Positions 39,834 to 52,732 of a stretch of 64,000 nt of DNA are shown here, in pieces. Each line of letters begins with the position of its first letter. Within the stretch, counting starts at the first letter, position 1. The notes under the pieces were generated by a model. The model had not been told where the DNA came from, ran no database searches, and saw nothing but the letters and a program-made list of their open reading frames with translations. The translations under genes and the position numbers were made by a program. Source of the stretch: CAWAVN01 sp963844315 (lineage in GTDB: Bacteria > Planctomycetota > Planctomycetia > Planctomycetales > Planctomycetaceae); assembly GCA_963844315.1 (NCBI GenBank), contig CAWJOC010000034.1, positions 186,001 to 250,000 on the forward strand, read 5' to 3'.

Positions 39834-40088
39834 ATGCAGATAGAACTTACCGGACCAGCACGCGAGTTTGTCGAACGATGGCTCGCCGAAGGCCGGTTTC
39901 AATCGGCGGATGAGGCTGTGAAATACGCGCTCGAGTTCTTCCATGACTGCGAACCGACCATGGATTCCTTAAGCGGAAAACTTCGGGAGGCCCATCAAGC
40001 CCACGAGGCCGGTCAATCGGAGTTGCTCGACATGGATGAAATTAAGGCCGAATTGCATCAGCGTCTTCAAAACGCGCAAAACGACTGA
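39834..40088 (+). CDS. ParD-like antitoxin
   Basis: 84 residues from ATG 39834 (GGAGAG six bases upstream). The N-terminus LTGPAREFVERWLAEGRFQSADEAVKYAL is a ribbon-helix-helix DNA-binding domain of the ParD/CopG kind. The acidic C-terminal half (LDMDEIKAELHQRLQNA) is the usual toxin-binding tail. The TGA shares one base with the next gene's ATG (TGATG). It probably represses its own promoter just upstream. Confidence 0.85.
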   Translation: MQIELTGPAREFVERWLAEGRFQSADEAVKYALEFFHDCEPTMDSLSGKLREAHQAHEAGQSELLDMDEIKAELHQRLQNAQND

Positions 40089-40426
40089 TGTCCATTCTCC
40101 GCGCACCTCAGGCAAAACAAGATCTGCTCGACATCGGCAAGTACATCGCTCAGTCCAATCCAAAAGCGGCCTTCGACTTCTTGGATGATTTGGAAGCCAA
40201 ATTCCACCGCCTCGCGGCGAATCCGAAGATCGGTCAGCTTTGTGCCAATCTCGCTCCTGAGTTACCCTCCGACTTGAGGCAGTTTCCCGCTGGAAACTAC
40301 GTCATCTTCTACCGGCCCACTGATGATGGGATCGTCGTCTATCGTGTGCTTCACGGGCGGCGGGACATTCCCCAGATCTTTCGGGACGAGCCACTCGACG
40401 ATGAGCAAGACGCGGAAGAAGGCTAA
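40088..40426 (+). CDS. ParE/RelE-family toxin
   Basis: 112 residues with the ParE fold: QAKQDLLDIGKYIAQSNPKAA, then LAANPKIGQLC, LRQFPAGNYVIFYRPTDDGI and VVYRVLHGRRDI. ParE toxins poison DNA gyrase whereas RelE toxins cut mRNA; the sequence resembles ParE more, but the target is not proven. It is translationally coupled to the antitoxin gene. Confidence 0.87.
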   Translation: MSILRAPQAKQDLLDIGKYIAQSNPKAAFDFLDDLEAKFHRLAANPKIGQLCANLAPELPSDLRQFPAGNYVIFYRPTDDGIVVYRVLHGRRDIPQIFRDEPLDDEQDAEEG

Positions 40427-40457
40427 TCGTGCTGAAACAAACAAATGAGCGGACTAC

Positions 40458-40931
40458 TCAAACCGTTCCTTCTTCTTTGAGGAGCATCTGAATTTCCGTC
40501 AGATACTTCTTGGGGTTGCCCTTGAAAATCATCCCAGGCCCTTTGATGTAAACTTCGCGGGTTGGGGATACGATCTCGTAGCCTTGCTGTTTGATGTGCG
40601 TCAGAATCTTCTGATACGAGCGGCTGAGTTCTTCATAAGGCCCTTTATGGAGTAGTGTCACACCCTGCCCTCCCGGCAACTCTCTCACTGAGACTTGATC
40701 GGTGCTGGTTCCTTTGCGGATTGGAAAGCAGGCTTCGAAATCCGCATCGTCATCTTTGTACTCCATGTCGTAATGCAACAGGAACGGTTTCCCGGAGATG
40801 TGCCTTCCGAATTGTCTGCCGATTTTCGCAAAGCCCGATCCGCAATCGCTGTATTTGCCCTTGATGCGGACACCGGCGATCAGCAGGGAATCCACCGTTT
40901 TCGTTTCGACTTCATAGTTTGCGTCTTTCAT
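40458..40931 (-). CDS. GyrI-like effector-binding domain protein
   Basis: 157 residues from ATG 40931. RIKGKYSDCGSGFAKIGRQF, HYDMEYKDDDADFEACFPIR and TLLHKGPYEELSRSYQKI are the signature of the SOUL/GyrI-like ligand-binding fold found at the C-terminus of BmrR-type MerR regulators. Its first 20 bases overlap the end of the MerR gene in another frame. So this is either a natural two-gene split of a BmrR-like regulator or a single fused gene broken by an indel. Confidence 0.82.
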   Translation of the reverse strand: MKDANYEVETKTVDSLLIAGVRIKGKYSDCGSGFAKIGRQFGRHISGKPFLLHYDMEYKDDDADFEACFPIRKGTSTDQVSVRELPGGQGVTLLHKGPYEELSRSYQKILTHIKQQGYEIVSPTREVYIKGPGMIFKGNPKKYLTEIQMLLKEEGTV

Positions 40932-41277
40932 GGCTTTGCGCCTCTCTTTCGTTTGAGATGATTTGATCCAGGGAAACACCAATTTTGCGGTACGCTCGCA
41001 CCTTTTCTTCAATGGCTATTTTCTGCCGCTCCAAGAACTCGAGGATGTCGGCATCATCGCTATGGGTGCTCAGAATGTCCGCGATCTCCGGGAGCGGGAA
41101 TTCCAATCCGCGAAGTAGCGTGATGATCCGGGCGGTTTCGATTTTGTTTTCCGCGTAGTAGCGGTAGCCGGTGTCTTCATCGACATAGGACGGAACTAAG
41201 ACCCCGGCTTCATGGTAAAACCGCAAGGTTTTGACCGTGAGGCCGGTGATTTTCGAGAACTCGCCAATGCTCAACAT
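40912..41277 (-). CDS. MerR-family transcription regulator
   Basis: 121 residues from ATG 41277. The winged helix-turn-helix LSIGEFSKITGLTVKTLRFY and DTGYRYYAENKIETARII is followed by the dimerisation coiled coil (LEFLERQKIAIEEKVRAYRK). No cysteine metal site is seen. The ligand-binding function is supplied by the overlapping GyrI-like gene. MerR regulators act on promoters with long spacers; the target here is unknown. Confidence 0.85.
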   Translation of the reverse strand: MLSIGEFSKITGLTVKTLRFYHEAGVLVPSYVDEDTGYRYYAENKIETARIITLLRGLEFPLPEIADILSTHSDDADILEFLERQKIAIEEKVRAYRKIGVSLDQIISNEREAQSHERRKL

Positions 41278-41486
41278 GCTATTTCTCACCCAAAAAGTGG
41301 CCCGATTTCCGATTCGTTTCGAGCAGCATACGGCCTCCAGCAAGGGGAGAGTCAATTGCGAAAATGAAAAAAAAAGAAGACCCCCTTCTCCCAACACATC
41401 AAGATTGACCGATTAGTTTGGGGCGGTAGAATGCGGGGAGCAGCCGGGATTGATCGCGCCCTATCCAACCAACGGAGGACTCGGCC

Positions 41487-42755
41487 ATGTTGAGCATTCG
41501 CGGACCCCAGTGGCGTTACCGAGGTCGAATCTCGCGGCGGGACGTTTTGCAAATCGGGGCTTTGGGATTGGGCGGCCTCTCGCTCGCGGATGTTCTGCGA
41601 CTGCGGGCCAGTGCGCAGGAGCAAGTTCCCCGGCAAAAATCCGTGATCATGATTTGGCTTAGAGGCGGGCCTTCGCACATCGACAGTTTCGACATGAAGC
41701 CCTTAGCCCCCTTGGAGATTCGCGGGGAGTTCAGTCCCATTCCCACCAACGTGCCCGGCATCGAGATCTGCGAACACCTGCCGCTTTGCGCGAAGATCAT
41801 GGATAAGCTGGCGATCATCCGCGGCATCCGGTCCAATGATATTGGCGATCACACGCCGCACTATATCAGCACCGGCTTTCCCGACCGCGACATCCGGCCC
41901 GCGATGGGAGCCATTGTAAGCTACCTCAAGCCGCGGTCCGACGGCTTGCCGCCTTACATCAGCGTCTATACTCCGGAGCGAGGCGAACAACCGACGTATC
42001 TCGGAACCGCCCATTCCGCGTTTGTTCCGCACAAAGATGATCTGGAGAACCTGCGATTGGCGCGGGGATTGACGGTGGACCGTCTCAAAGACAGGCAGCA
42101 GCTCTTACGCCAACTTGACACCATCCGCCGGGAGATCGACCAACAGGATACCTTCCCTGCCCTGGATCAGTTCTCAGCCCAGGCTCTGGAAATGATTACC
42201 CATCCCAAAGCCCGCGAGGCGATGGATCTCGATCAGGAATCGCCCGAAACGCAGCAGCGCTATGGCCGGTTCTGGCAAAGTTTCCTGATGGCCCGCAGGC
42301 TCGTCGAAGCGGGCGTGAACGTCGTGACGCTCAAGATCGGCGATTGGGACACGCACGAGCACAACTTCCGCGACATGCGGGACCAACTGCCCGAATTGGA
42401 TTTGGGATTTCATGCTCTGGTCACGGACATTTGCGATCGGGGACTGGAGAAAGATGTGGCGGTCGTGATGTGGGGCGAGTTCGGCCGCGCTCCGCGAATT
42501 TCCCGCATCGCCGGTCGCGACCATTGGCCCGAAGCGGGCGCTGCGGTCATCGCGGGGGGCGGTTTCAAAGTCGGCCAGGTCATCGGCGAGACCGACCCCC
42601 AAGCCGGACAACACATCGGCCGCCCCTACACTCCCAGCAACGTCTTGGCGAGCCTCTATCATCATCTGGGAATCGATCCGAAGATCACGATTCCCGATTA
42701 CAACAACCGCCCCATGCACGTCTTGGATGACCGCGAAATCGTGCGAGAACTTTGA
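41487..42755 (+). CDS. DUF1501 protein, Tat-exported
   Basis: 422 residues. A twin-arginine signal (SRRDVLQIGALGLGGLSLAD, residues about 16-35) leads to the DUF1501 domain: MIWLRGGPSHIDSFDMKP, GDHTPHYISTG, VNVVTLKIGDWDTHEHN, VVMWGEFGRAPRI, RDHWPEAGAAVIAGGGF. The fold is alkaline-phosphatase/sulfatase-like, with Asp/His metal ligands conserved. In planctomycetes these genes usually accompany DUF1549/DUF1553 genes; here that partner is about 15 kb away. GGAGGA precedes the ATG. Confidence 0.9.
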   Translation: MLSIRGPQWRYRGRISRRDVLQIGALGLGGLSLADVLRLRASAQEQVPRQKSVIMIWLRGGPSHIDSFDMKPLAPLEIRGEFSPIPTNVPGIEICEHLPLCAKIMDKLAIIRGIRSNDIGDHTPHYISTGFPDRDIRPAMGAIVSYLKPRSDGLPPYISVYTPERGEQPTYLGTAHSAFVPHKDDLENLRLARGLTVDRLKDRQQLLRQLDTIRREIDQQDTFPALDQFSAQALEMITHPKAREAMDLDQESPETQQRYGRFWQSFLMARRLVEAGVNVVTLKIGDWDTHEHNFRDMRDQLPELDLGFHALVTDICDRGLEKDVAVVMWGEFGRAPRISRIAGRDHWPEAGAAVIAGGGFKVGQVIGETDPQAGQHIGRPYTPSNVLASLYHHLGIDPKITIPDYNNRPMHVLDDREIVREL

Positions 42756-42783
42756 TGGTGTGTTTCACGAAAGTCGGTAAGAC

Positions 42784-42868
42784 TTGGGTGGCACGCCCTG
42801 AGGCTTTGCGAAGGGCGTGGCGAACCGTGAAGCCACGCCCTTCCCGTTGGTCTGGGCGTGCCACCCAA
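42784..42868. repeat. Inverted-repeat element with nested hairpin
   Basis: Outer arms TTGGGTGGCACGCCC (42784-42798) and GGGCGTGCCACCCAA (42854-42868) are a perfect 15-bp match. Inner arms GGGCGTGGC and GCCACGCCC (42813-42821, 42832-42840) form a second stem. It lies between the DUF1501 stop and the zinc-ribbon gene. Confidence 0.8.
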
Positions 42869-42965
42869 TTCGCCGCTCAAAAAAACAGAAATCGCTGTTT
42901 GACCCATTGCGATTGGCCGGGTTACAGTGGGTGAAACCACCACCCTCTTAGCCGATCTGGTCCTC

Positions 42966-43859
42966 ATGCGAATTCTTGTCGCCTGCAAGCAATGCGAACG
43001 CCGCTACGAAGCAAGCCAGCGAAAAATTGGCACAAAATTTCGTTGTCATTGCGGCGCGGTTCTGAAAGTGCAACAACCCAAAGGCCACACGGCGCGGGTC
43101 GTGCGTTGTTCCTCGTGCGGCGGTGCCCGGCAAGGCGAAACCCGGAACTGCGGTTTTTGCGGATCGGATTTCACGCTGCACGAACGCGACCTCAACACCG
43201 TCTGCCCGAATTGCCTGGCCCGCGTCAGCGACAAGGCGCGCTACTGTATGGAGTGTGGCGATTGGCTTTCCGCCGAGGCGATTGCCGGCGATGTCTCTGC
43301 GTCCGAATGTCCCGCCTGTTCCGGGATGGAACTTTTGGCGAGCCGCCAATTGGGTCAAGAAAACCTCAACGCACTGGAATGCCAATCCTGCACGGGGCTT
43401 TGGCTCAGCGTGGAGACGTTTCGGGAACTTCGCGACCGCACGGCCCGAAAGGCGGTTCATCTGGCCGAGGCGGCTTTGAAGCACGCCGAAACCCCGCGCC
43501 GTTCGAAGCAAACCGGGCCGCTCTACCGCCCCTGCATGGAATGCCGGAAGCTCATGTCCCGCAGGCTTTATGCCCCTGGCAGCGGAGTCATCATCGACCT
43601 TTGCAAAGACCATGGGCTATGGTTCGATGCGGAGGAATTGCACCAGGTTCTGCAATGGATTGCCAAAGGTGGTTCACCAAACGACGCCGTGGAAACCATT
43701 CAAGAGAGAAACCAGAGAAAACGCCAGAATCCGCCCAGCCTTGCTCCGCCTGAGGCAAATCCGCTTCCAGAAAGAACCGCGATTTCTTCGACATCCTCAT
43801 CGGGAGAATTACCAAGCAACTCGACCATTGGTTTGGGTATTGAGTGCAACGGGGTCTGA
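42966..43859 (+). CDS. Multi-zinc-ribbon protein (zf-TFIIB type)
   Basis: 297 residues from ATG 42966 (a GTG at 42927 is in frame but lacks support). Successive CxxC knuckles are CKQCERRY, CHCG, CSSCGG, CGFCGS, CPNCLA, CMECGDW, CPACSGMELLA, CQSCTGLWLS, CMECRKLM, and CKDHGLWFDAEEL, the last typical of TFIIB-like zinc fingers. The C-terminal 50 residues are Pro/Ser-rich and disordered. It is probably a nucleic-acid or protein adaptor; the role is unknown. Confidence 0.8.
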   Translation: MRILVACKQCERRYEASQRKIGTKFRCHCGAVLKVQQPKGHTARVVRCSSCGGARQGETRNCGFCGSDFTLHERDLNTVCPNCLARVSDKARYCMECGDWLSAEAIAGDVSASECPACSGMELLASRQLGQENLNALECQSCTGLWLSVETFRELRDRTARKAVHLAEAALKHAETPRRSKQTGPLYRPCMECRKLMSRRLYAPGSGVIIDLCKDHGLWFDAEELHQVLQWIAKGGSPNDAVETIQERNQRKRQNPPSLAPPEANPLPERTAISSTSSSGELPSNSTIGLGIECNGV

Positions 43860-44206
43860 GCCACGTTTGACAACTCGGATTCTGTGGAGTACCATTCTCT
43901 CACAAAACTGGCTGATTTTTCGCGCGGATCCGTTTATGTTGACTCCCCAGCTCTTCTATCCCCTGCCCTTTGCGGTCGTCGTCGAGATTGGCGGCATTAT
44001 TGCCGGGCCAACCGTGCGACTATGAGGCATCCTTCATAAACTTGAAAAATGTCCACCTCAGGTCGCGATGATCTGAGGTTTTTTTGTTTCTCCGTTGTCA
44101 AGGTTGAGGAAATACCGGATGGTTTGAGAACGTTGGTTCTCCTACTCTATCCTCAACCATTCCTCCTCCATTTCCATCCTCTCTCTTTCCTGACTCCTGA
44201 AAACCC
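43860..44206. other. Intergenic region with intrinsic terminator
   Basis: No gene is supported. At 44055-44085 the stem ACCTCAG / CTGAGGT is followed by a run of seven T, a good intrinsic terminator for the upstream gene. The remaining 120 bases before cimA are pyrimidine-rich (CTCTATCCTC, TCCTCCATTTCC) and probably hold its promoter and leader. Confidence 0.65.
44055..44085 (+). terminator. Rho-independent terminator
   Basis: The CCTCAG...CTGAGG stem, with an 11-base loop, is followed directly by TTTTTTT. It is about 200 bases past the zinc-ribbon gene stop and in plus orientation. Confidence 0.8.
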
Positions 44207-45916
<1,710 letters not shown>

Positions 45917-45923
45917 GGCAATT

Positions 45924-46553
45924 ATGGGAACTCAAATCCTCGAAGAAATCCTCGCAGGCAATGATGCCGGCTTGGCTCCGCTTACGGTCGAGCAATATCA
46001 CCAAATGATCGCCTCGGGAATCTTGGAGGGGAGTCAAAGATCGAACTCCTCGATGGACTGCTCGTCATCAAGGACCGCCGGGACCGGGAGGAAAGCCGAT
46101 GAATGTGGGCCCCAGGCACGTGACCATTGTGTTTCGATTGGCCAAACCTTGGAAAACGCCGTGGGCCCAGGCCAAATTTTTGTACGCGCTCAATCGCCCA
46201 TTACACTTCCACCCGGGAATGAACCGGAACCGGACGTCGCAATTGTAACTGGGGTTCCGGATGATTACTCGAACCAGCATCCTGGCCCAACCGAAGTCGT
46301 GGCGGTGATGGAAGTTGCCGACAGTTCGCTCCGGCGGGACCGCATCACCAAACGGCAGATTTACGCGAGCGAGGGAATCGGCACATATTGGATCGTCGAT
46401 CTCTCGACCGATCAGATTGAAGTTTATACTCAGCCGGAGATTCAGCAGGGGCAATATGCACAACGGCAAACTTTTGCTCCCGGTGAAGTGATCTCGCTTG
46501 CGTTGCCCGATGGGAGGGTCGTTGTCATCCCCGTTTCCGATGTCCTGCCCTAA
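45924..46553 (+). CDS. Uma2-family protein (DUF820), two compensating frameshifts
   Basis: 209 codons. The N-terminus (APLTVEQYHQMIASGILEG) and the C-terminal two thirds (NEPEPDVAIVTGVPDDY, VMEVADSSLRRDRITKRQIY, YWIVDLSTDQIEVYTQP) fit the Uma2 restriction-endonuclease-like fold, with the catalytic Asp and the ExxD/K region present. Between about 46035 and 46130 the main frame is nonsense, while a shifted frame reads KIELLDGLLVIKDRRDREES, so two offsetting indels are inferred. It starts 7 bases after cimA. The function of Uma2 proteins is unsettled. Confidence 0.75.
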   Translation: MGTQILEEILAGNDAGLAPLTVEQYHQMIASGILEGSQRSNSSMDCSSSRTAGTGRKADECGPQARDHCVSIGQTLENAVGPGQIFVRAQSPITLPPGNEPEPDVAIVTGVPDDYSNQHPGPTEVVAVMEVADSSLRRDRITKRQIYASEGIGTYWIVDLSTDQIEVYTQPEIQQGQYAQRQTFAPGEVISLALPDGRVVVIPVSDVLP

Positions 46554-46576
46554 GAGTCCCTATCGGCAATCTGAGC

Positions 46577-46642
46577 AAGATTAAGTTTGAGATTAAGATT
46601 CAGAAGTTCTTCCTACAGCCTATAGCCTAAAGCCTACAGCCT
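46577..46642 (+). repeat. Heptad repeat leader before valS
   Basis: An AAGATTAAG...GATTAAGATTC block (also before the clpB copy) is followed by CTTCCTACAG, CCTATAG, CCTAAAG, CCTACAG, CCT, ending one base before the valS ATG. No separate Shine-Dalgarno is visible. Confidence 0.8.
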
Positions 46643-46643
46643 T

Positions 46644-49774
<3,131 letters not shown>

Positions 49775-49866
49775 GGTGAGCAGACCAATTTGCTGCTGAC
49801 TTGAATCTCTCGCGGGGAATCACTATTCTTTCCCCCTTCTTATTAAACAAAGTCAGAGGCAGAGAG

Positions 49867-50499
49867 ATGGCTGAACAATCCACATTTGATGCGAAAACTC
49901 GACCTGATCTAGGCAGCAAGGCTTGCCGGAAACTCCGAAAGCATGGGCAAATCCCCGGCAACGTTTATGGACACACCGAAGACCCGGTAGCAATTAGCGT
50001 GGATGGCGAAACCCTCACCCGCGCGGTGAATTCCGGGCATAAGATTGTCGATGTCAAATTGGACGGCAACGTGGAAAAGACCATTCTCCGCGAAGTCCAA
50101 TGGAACACCTTCGCCACGGAGATCCTGCACTTCGACCTGATGCGGATAGATGCCAATGAACGGGTTTCGGTGACGGTTCCCATTGTGGTCAAAGGGATTG
50201 CGCCGGGGGTCACGGCGGGGGGCATCCTTGAACACCCCCTCCACCAAATCGAAATGGAAGTGCTGGCCCTGGAAATTCCCGACAGTCTGGTCGTCCGCAT
50301 CAGCGACATGAAGTTGGGCGATGCCCGGCACGTGTCCGATTTGGAACTGCCGCCGAGTGCGAAAATCAGCCTTCCGCCGGAAACCATCGTCGTGCAGGTC
50401 AGCCAGCCGATGGAAATGCCCGAACCGACCGAAGGCTTGGAAGCCGGTCCCGCCGAACCGGAAGTCATTGGACGCCCAGCTAAGGAAGAGGAAGAATAA
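49867..50499 (+). CDS. rplY: Ribosomal protein bL25 (long, CTC/TL5 form)
   Basis: 210 residues from ATG 49867 (GGCAGAGAG upstream). The N-terminal 5S-rRNA-binding domain has GSKACRKLRKHGQIPGNVYG. The C-terminal TL5 beta domain has VSVTVPIVVKGIAPGVTAGG and DLELPPSAKISLPPE, and an acidic tail ends EEEE. The long CTC form binds 5S rRNA in the large subunit. It heads the housekeeping block. Confidence 0.9.
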   Translation: MAEQSTFDAKTRPDLGSKACRKLRKHGQIPGNVYGHTEDPVAISVDGETLTRAVNSGHKIVDVKLDGNVEKTILREVQWNTFATEILHFDLMRIDANERVSVTVPIVVKGIAPGVTAGGILEHPLHQIEMEVLALEIPDSLVVRISDMKLGDARHVSDLELPPSAKISLPPETIVVQVSQPMEMPEPTEGLEAGPAEPEVIGRPAKEEEE

Positions 50500-50532
50500 T
50501 CCTGCTTGGTTCCATTGGGCCAGGCAGGTGGT

Positions 50533-50679
50533 GGAAACTGTCTCATAAGCGGCATTTCTGTCCCTTCTCACTTGGGGAGAAGGTGGCCGAAGGCCGGATG
50601 AGGGGGACAAATTAGAGAAGACGTCGAACTCTAACCTCGGCCTCCTCATGCTAGCCCTCTCCCCAGGGGAGAGGGGACA
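50533..50679. repeat. Family C element, copy 2, with family D left end
   Basis: GAAACTGTCTCATAAG (as at 60047) is followed by GGCATTTCTG and then by a family C element bounded by TGTCCCTTCTC and GAGAGGGGACA. Internal features are GTGGCCGAAGGCC and CTCTCCCC-AGGGGAGAG. It fills the rplY-pth gap. Confidence 0.75.
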
Positions 50680-50708
50680 AGACACAAAAGTGCTGCTGGA
50701 TTGGTCCA

Positions 50709-51284
50709 ATGAAGATCGTAGTGGGGCTGGGCAATCCAGGAGCGAAATATCGGGGCACAAGGCACAACGTCGGGTTTGAGACGCTCGCGGAACTGGCGAA
50801 ACGCCACGGCGGTTCCACTTCCACCCTCAAGCACGAGGCGGAGTTGGTCGAGATTTTTTTGGGCGGCGAAAAAACCTTGCTCGTCGCCCCCCAAACCTAT
50901 ATGAACCTCAGCGGGCGGAGTGTTTGGCCGCTGGTGGATTTTTATAAATTGCCGTTGGAAGAGCTTCTGGTTGTCTGCGACGATTTGAATTTGGACGTGG
51001 GCCGGCTCCGCCTCAGGGCCAAAGGTTCCGCCGGCGGGCAGAAGGGACTTCAAAACATCATCCAGCGGTTGGGTTCGGAGGAATTTGCCCGGCTGCGAAT
51101 CGGAATTGGACGCCCGCCGGGCCGGATGAACTCGGCGGATTACGTCCTGGCGAGATTTCTCACGGAAGAACGCGAAACCATCGAGCACGCCATTCTTTCC
51201 GCCGCCGACGGCGTGGAATGGTGGGTCAAAGACGGCTGCGAAACAGCCATGAACAAAATCAACGCCGCCCCGAAAGAAGACTGA
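50709..51284 (+). CDS. pth: Peptidyl-tRNA hydrolase
   Basis: 191 residues. Pth frees tRNA from drop-off peptidyl-tRNA. MKIVVGLGNPGAKYRGTRHN contains Asn9-equivalent and the catalytic His; TYMNLSGRSV and VVCDDLNLDVGRLR with the catalytic Asp follow, then KGSAGGQKGLQNIIQRLG and LRIGIGRPPG. Length and order are typical. The frame is intact. Confidence 0.93.
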   Translation: MKIVVGLGNPGAKYRGTRHNVGFETLAELAKRHGGSTSTLKHEAELVEIFLGGEKTLLVAPQTYMNLSGRSVWPLVDFYKLPLEELLVVCDDLNLDVGRLRLRAKGSAGGQKGLQNIIQRLGSEEFARLRIGIGRPPGRMNSADYVLARFLTEERETIEHAILSAADGVEWWVKDGCETAMNKINAAPKED

Positions 51285-51303
51285 CACGGCTATTTTTCAA
51301 GGA

Positions 51304-51433
51304 GGCATTTCTGTCCCTTCTCCCCTTGAGGGAGAAGGTGGCCGAAGGCCGGATGAGGGGGACGATACAGAGGAGACGTCGATCTTAAATCGCACTTCTC
51401 ACCCTAACCCTCTCCCCTTGGGGGAGAGGAGAC
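51304..51433. repeat. Family C element, copy 3
   Basis: GGCATTTCTG, then TGTCCCTTCTCC to GGGGAGAGGAGAC. It is nearly the same as copy 2 in its first 55 bases, with a diverged middle (51365-51400). It fills the pth-rpsF gap. Confidence 0.75.
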
Positions 51434-51488
51434 TTATCGAAATCCCACCCTCATCATTGAAAACCCGGAAAAAATCATTAAAACCTAG

Positions 51489-51516
51489 AGTTGGCGAAAC
51501 GAGGTGTTCCGCCAAC
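51489..51516 (+). promoter_or_regulatory. Hairpin in the rpsF leader
   Basis: GTTGGCG (51490) pairs with CGCCAAC (51510) across a 13-base loop that ends in TTC, placing a CCG at the base of the right arm, about 20 bases before the rpsF start. In many bacteria an S6:S18 autoregulatory hairpin with a conserved CCG lies here. The match is only suggestive. Confidence 0.35.
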
Positions 51517-51536
51517 AACAGCCAGGGAGACGAATC

Positions 51537-52001
51537 TTGGTCGCAACAAACGGCAGCACAGAATACCTTTATGAATGCATGTTTCTCGTGGACAGCAGCA
51601 AGTTCGCTTCGGACCACGAAGCCGTGATGGACAGTCTGACCCAAATGCTGGAAAAAGCGGGCGGCACGATTGTCGTCTCTCGGCCCTGGCAGGATGGCAG
51701 GCTGGCTTACGAAATTGAAGGCCACCGCAAGGGAACGCACATTTTGTTCCTACTCAAGATGCCCGGTTCGGGCGTCAACGACCTGGCCCGTTCCGTGCGG
51801 TTGAGCGACCTCGTGATTCGGCATCTGGTGATCCGGCATTCGGAAACGATGTTTGATGCCATGTCCAATGCCCTCTCACCCGATGCGGAAATCCAACGCT
51901 CGCTTTACGATGATGTGGACCGCGGCAGGAGACCCGCCCCCGCCGCCGTCGAGGTTGAAGAAGAGGAAACCGAAGACGCGGAAATCGGCGTGGACGAGTA
52001 A
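51537..52001 (+). CDS. rpsF: Ribosomal protein bS6
   Basis: A TTG start at 51537 has AGGGAG eight bases upstream and gives 154 residues starting VATNGSTEYLYECMFLVD; the TTC-rich extension further upstream is unlikely. The S6 core is present: FLVDSSKFASDHEAVMDSL, GRLAYEIEGHRKGTHILF and LVIRHLVIRH. The acidic C-terminal tail (EEEETEDAEIGVDE) is an extension seen in several phyla. bS6 binds 16S rRNA with bS18. Confidence 0.87.
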   Translation: MVATNGSTEYLYECMFLVDSSKFASDHEAVMDSLTQMLEKAGGTIVVSRPWQDGRLAYEIEGHRKGTHILFLLKMPGSGVNDLARSVRLSDLVIRHLVIRHSETMFDAMSNALSPDAEIQRSLYDDVDRGRRPAPAAVEVEEEETEDAEIGVDE

Positions 52002-52184
52002 CCGCCGCCTGGGTTTTCTCCCCATCCGATTTTTTTCACGAGACCGCCTCTAGCAGAGAATTGTGTGAAAATTGGCTCCTTGTTAAGCGTATAATTTTGT
52101 ATAATTCAAGCCACAAGATTCACGTTTCCAACCGGGACCGTTTTTGACTTTCACATCTTCCCTGCATCGAAGAGGAACACCACC

Positions 52185-52694
52185 ATGGCCAGTTTTAATC
52201 GCGTCATCCTGATGGGCAATCTGACCCGCGACCCCCAGGTTAGATATATTCCCAGCGGCAAAGCCGTGACCGAGTTGGGTTTGGCGGTCAATTCCGTTTG
52301 GTTCGACAAAACCACCAATCAGAAAAAAGAAGAAGTCACGTTTGTCGATGTCACGGTTTGGGGGCGGCAGGCGGAAATCGCTGGGGAATATCTCTCCAAA
52401 GGCCGAAGTGTCTTGATTGAAGGCCGGTTGCAACTCGACAAGTGGCAAGACAAGGAAACCGGGCAGGAACGGCAGAAACTCAAGGTCATTTGTGAAAACA
52501 TGACGATGGTCGGCGGACGGAACGACGGCGGCCAAGGTGGCGGTGGCGGGAGCTATCAAAAACCCCAAGGCGGCTCCGCTCCCACATCCGCAAATTCCTC
52601 CAATCAGGATGAATACTCGCCCAGCGCCTCTAGCCCGGCGGATGACTTTTATAACCCCGGCGACTCCTCCTCGGAAGAGGATGTCCCGTTCTAA
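52185..52694 (+). CDS. ssb: Single-stranded DNA-binding protein
   Basis: 169 residues. OB fold: FNRVILMGNLTRDPQVRYIP, FVDVTVWGRQAEIAGEYLSK and SVLIEGRLQLDKWQDKE. A Gly/Ser-rich linker ends in the acidic tip SSEEDVPF, which recruits replication and repair partners. It lies 183 bases after rpsF; no rpsR follows. Confidence 0.93.
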   Translation: MASFNRVILMGNLTRDPQVRYIPSGKAVTELGLAVNSVWFDKTTNQKKEEVTFVDVTVWGRQAEIAGEYLSKGRSVLIEGRLQLDKWQDKETGQERQKLKVICENMTMVGGRNDGGQGGGGGSYQKPQGGSAPTSANSSNQDEYSPSASSPADDFYNPGDSSSEEDVPF

Positions 52695-52732
52695 CACTAA
52701 ACACCATAAGCTTTGTGGAAAGTTTTGACATC

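Noticed and set aside
39834..40426. ParDE pair as part of a larger defence island
   Set aside because: Neighbours are ftsK and a MerR/GyrI pair; no nuclease, methylase or defence helicase is present nearby.
45924..46553. Uma2 gene as a restriction endonuclease of a restriction-modification system
   Set aside because: No DNA methyltransferase is nearby, and Uma2 proteins are abundant orphans in planctomycetes; restriction activity is unsupported.
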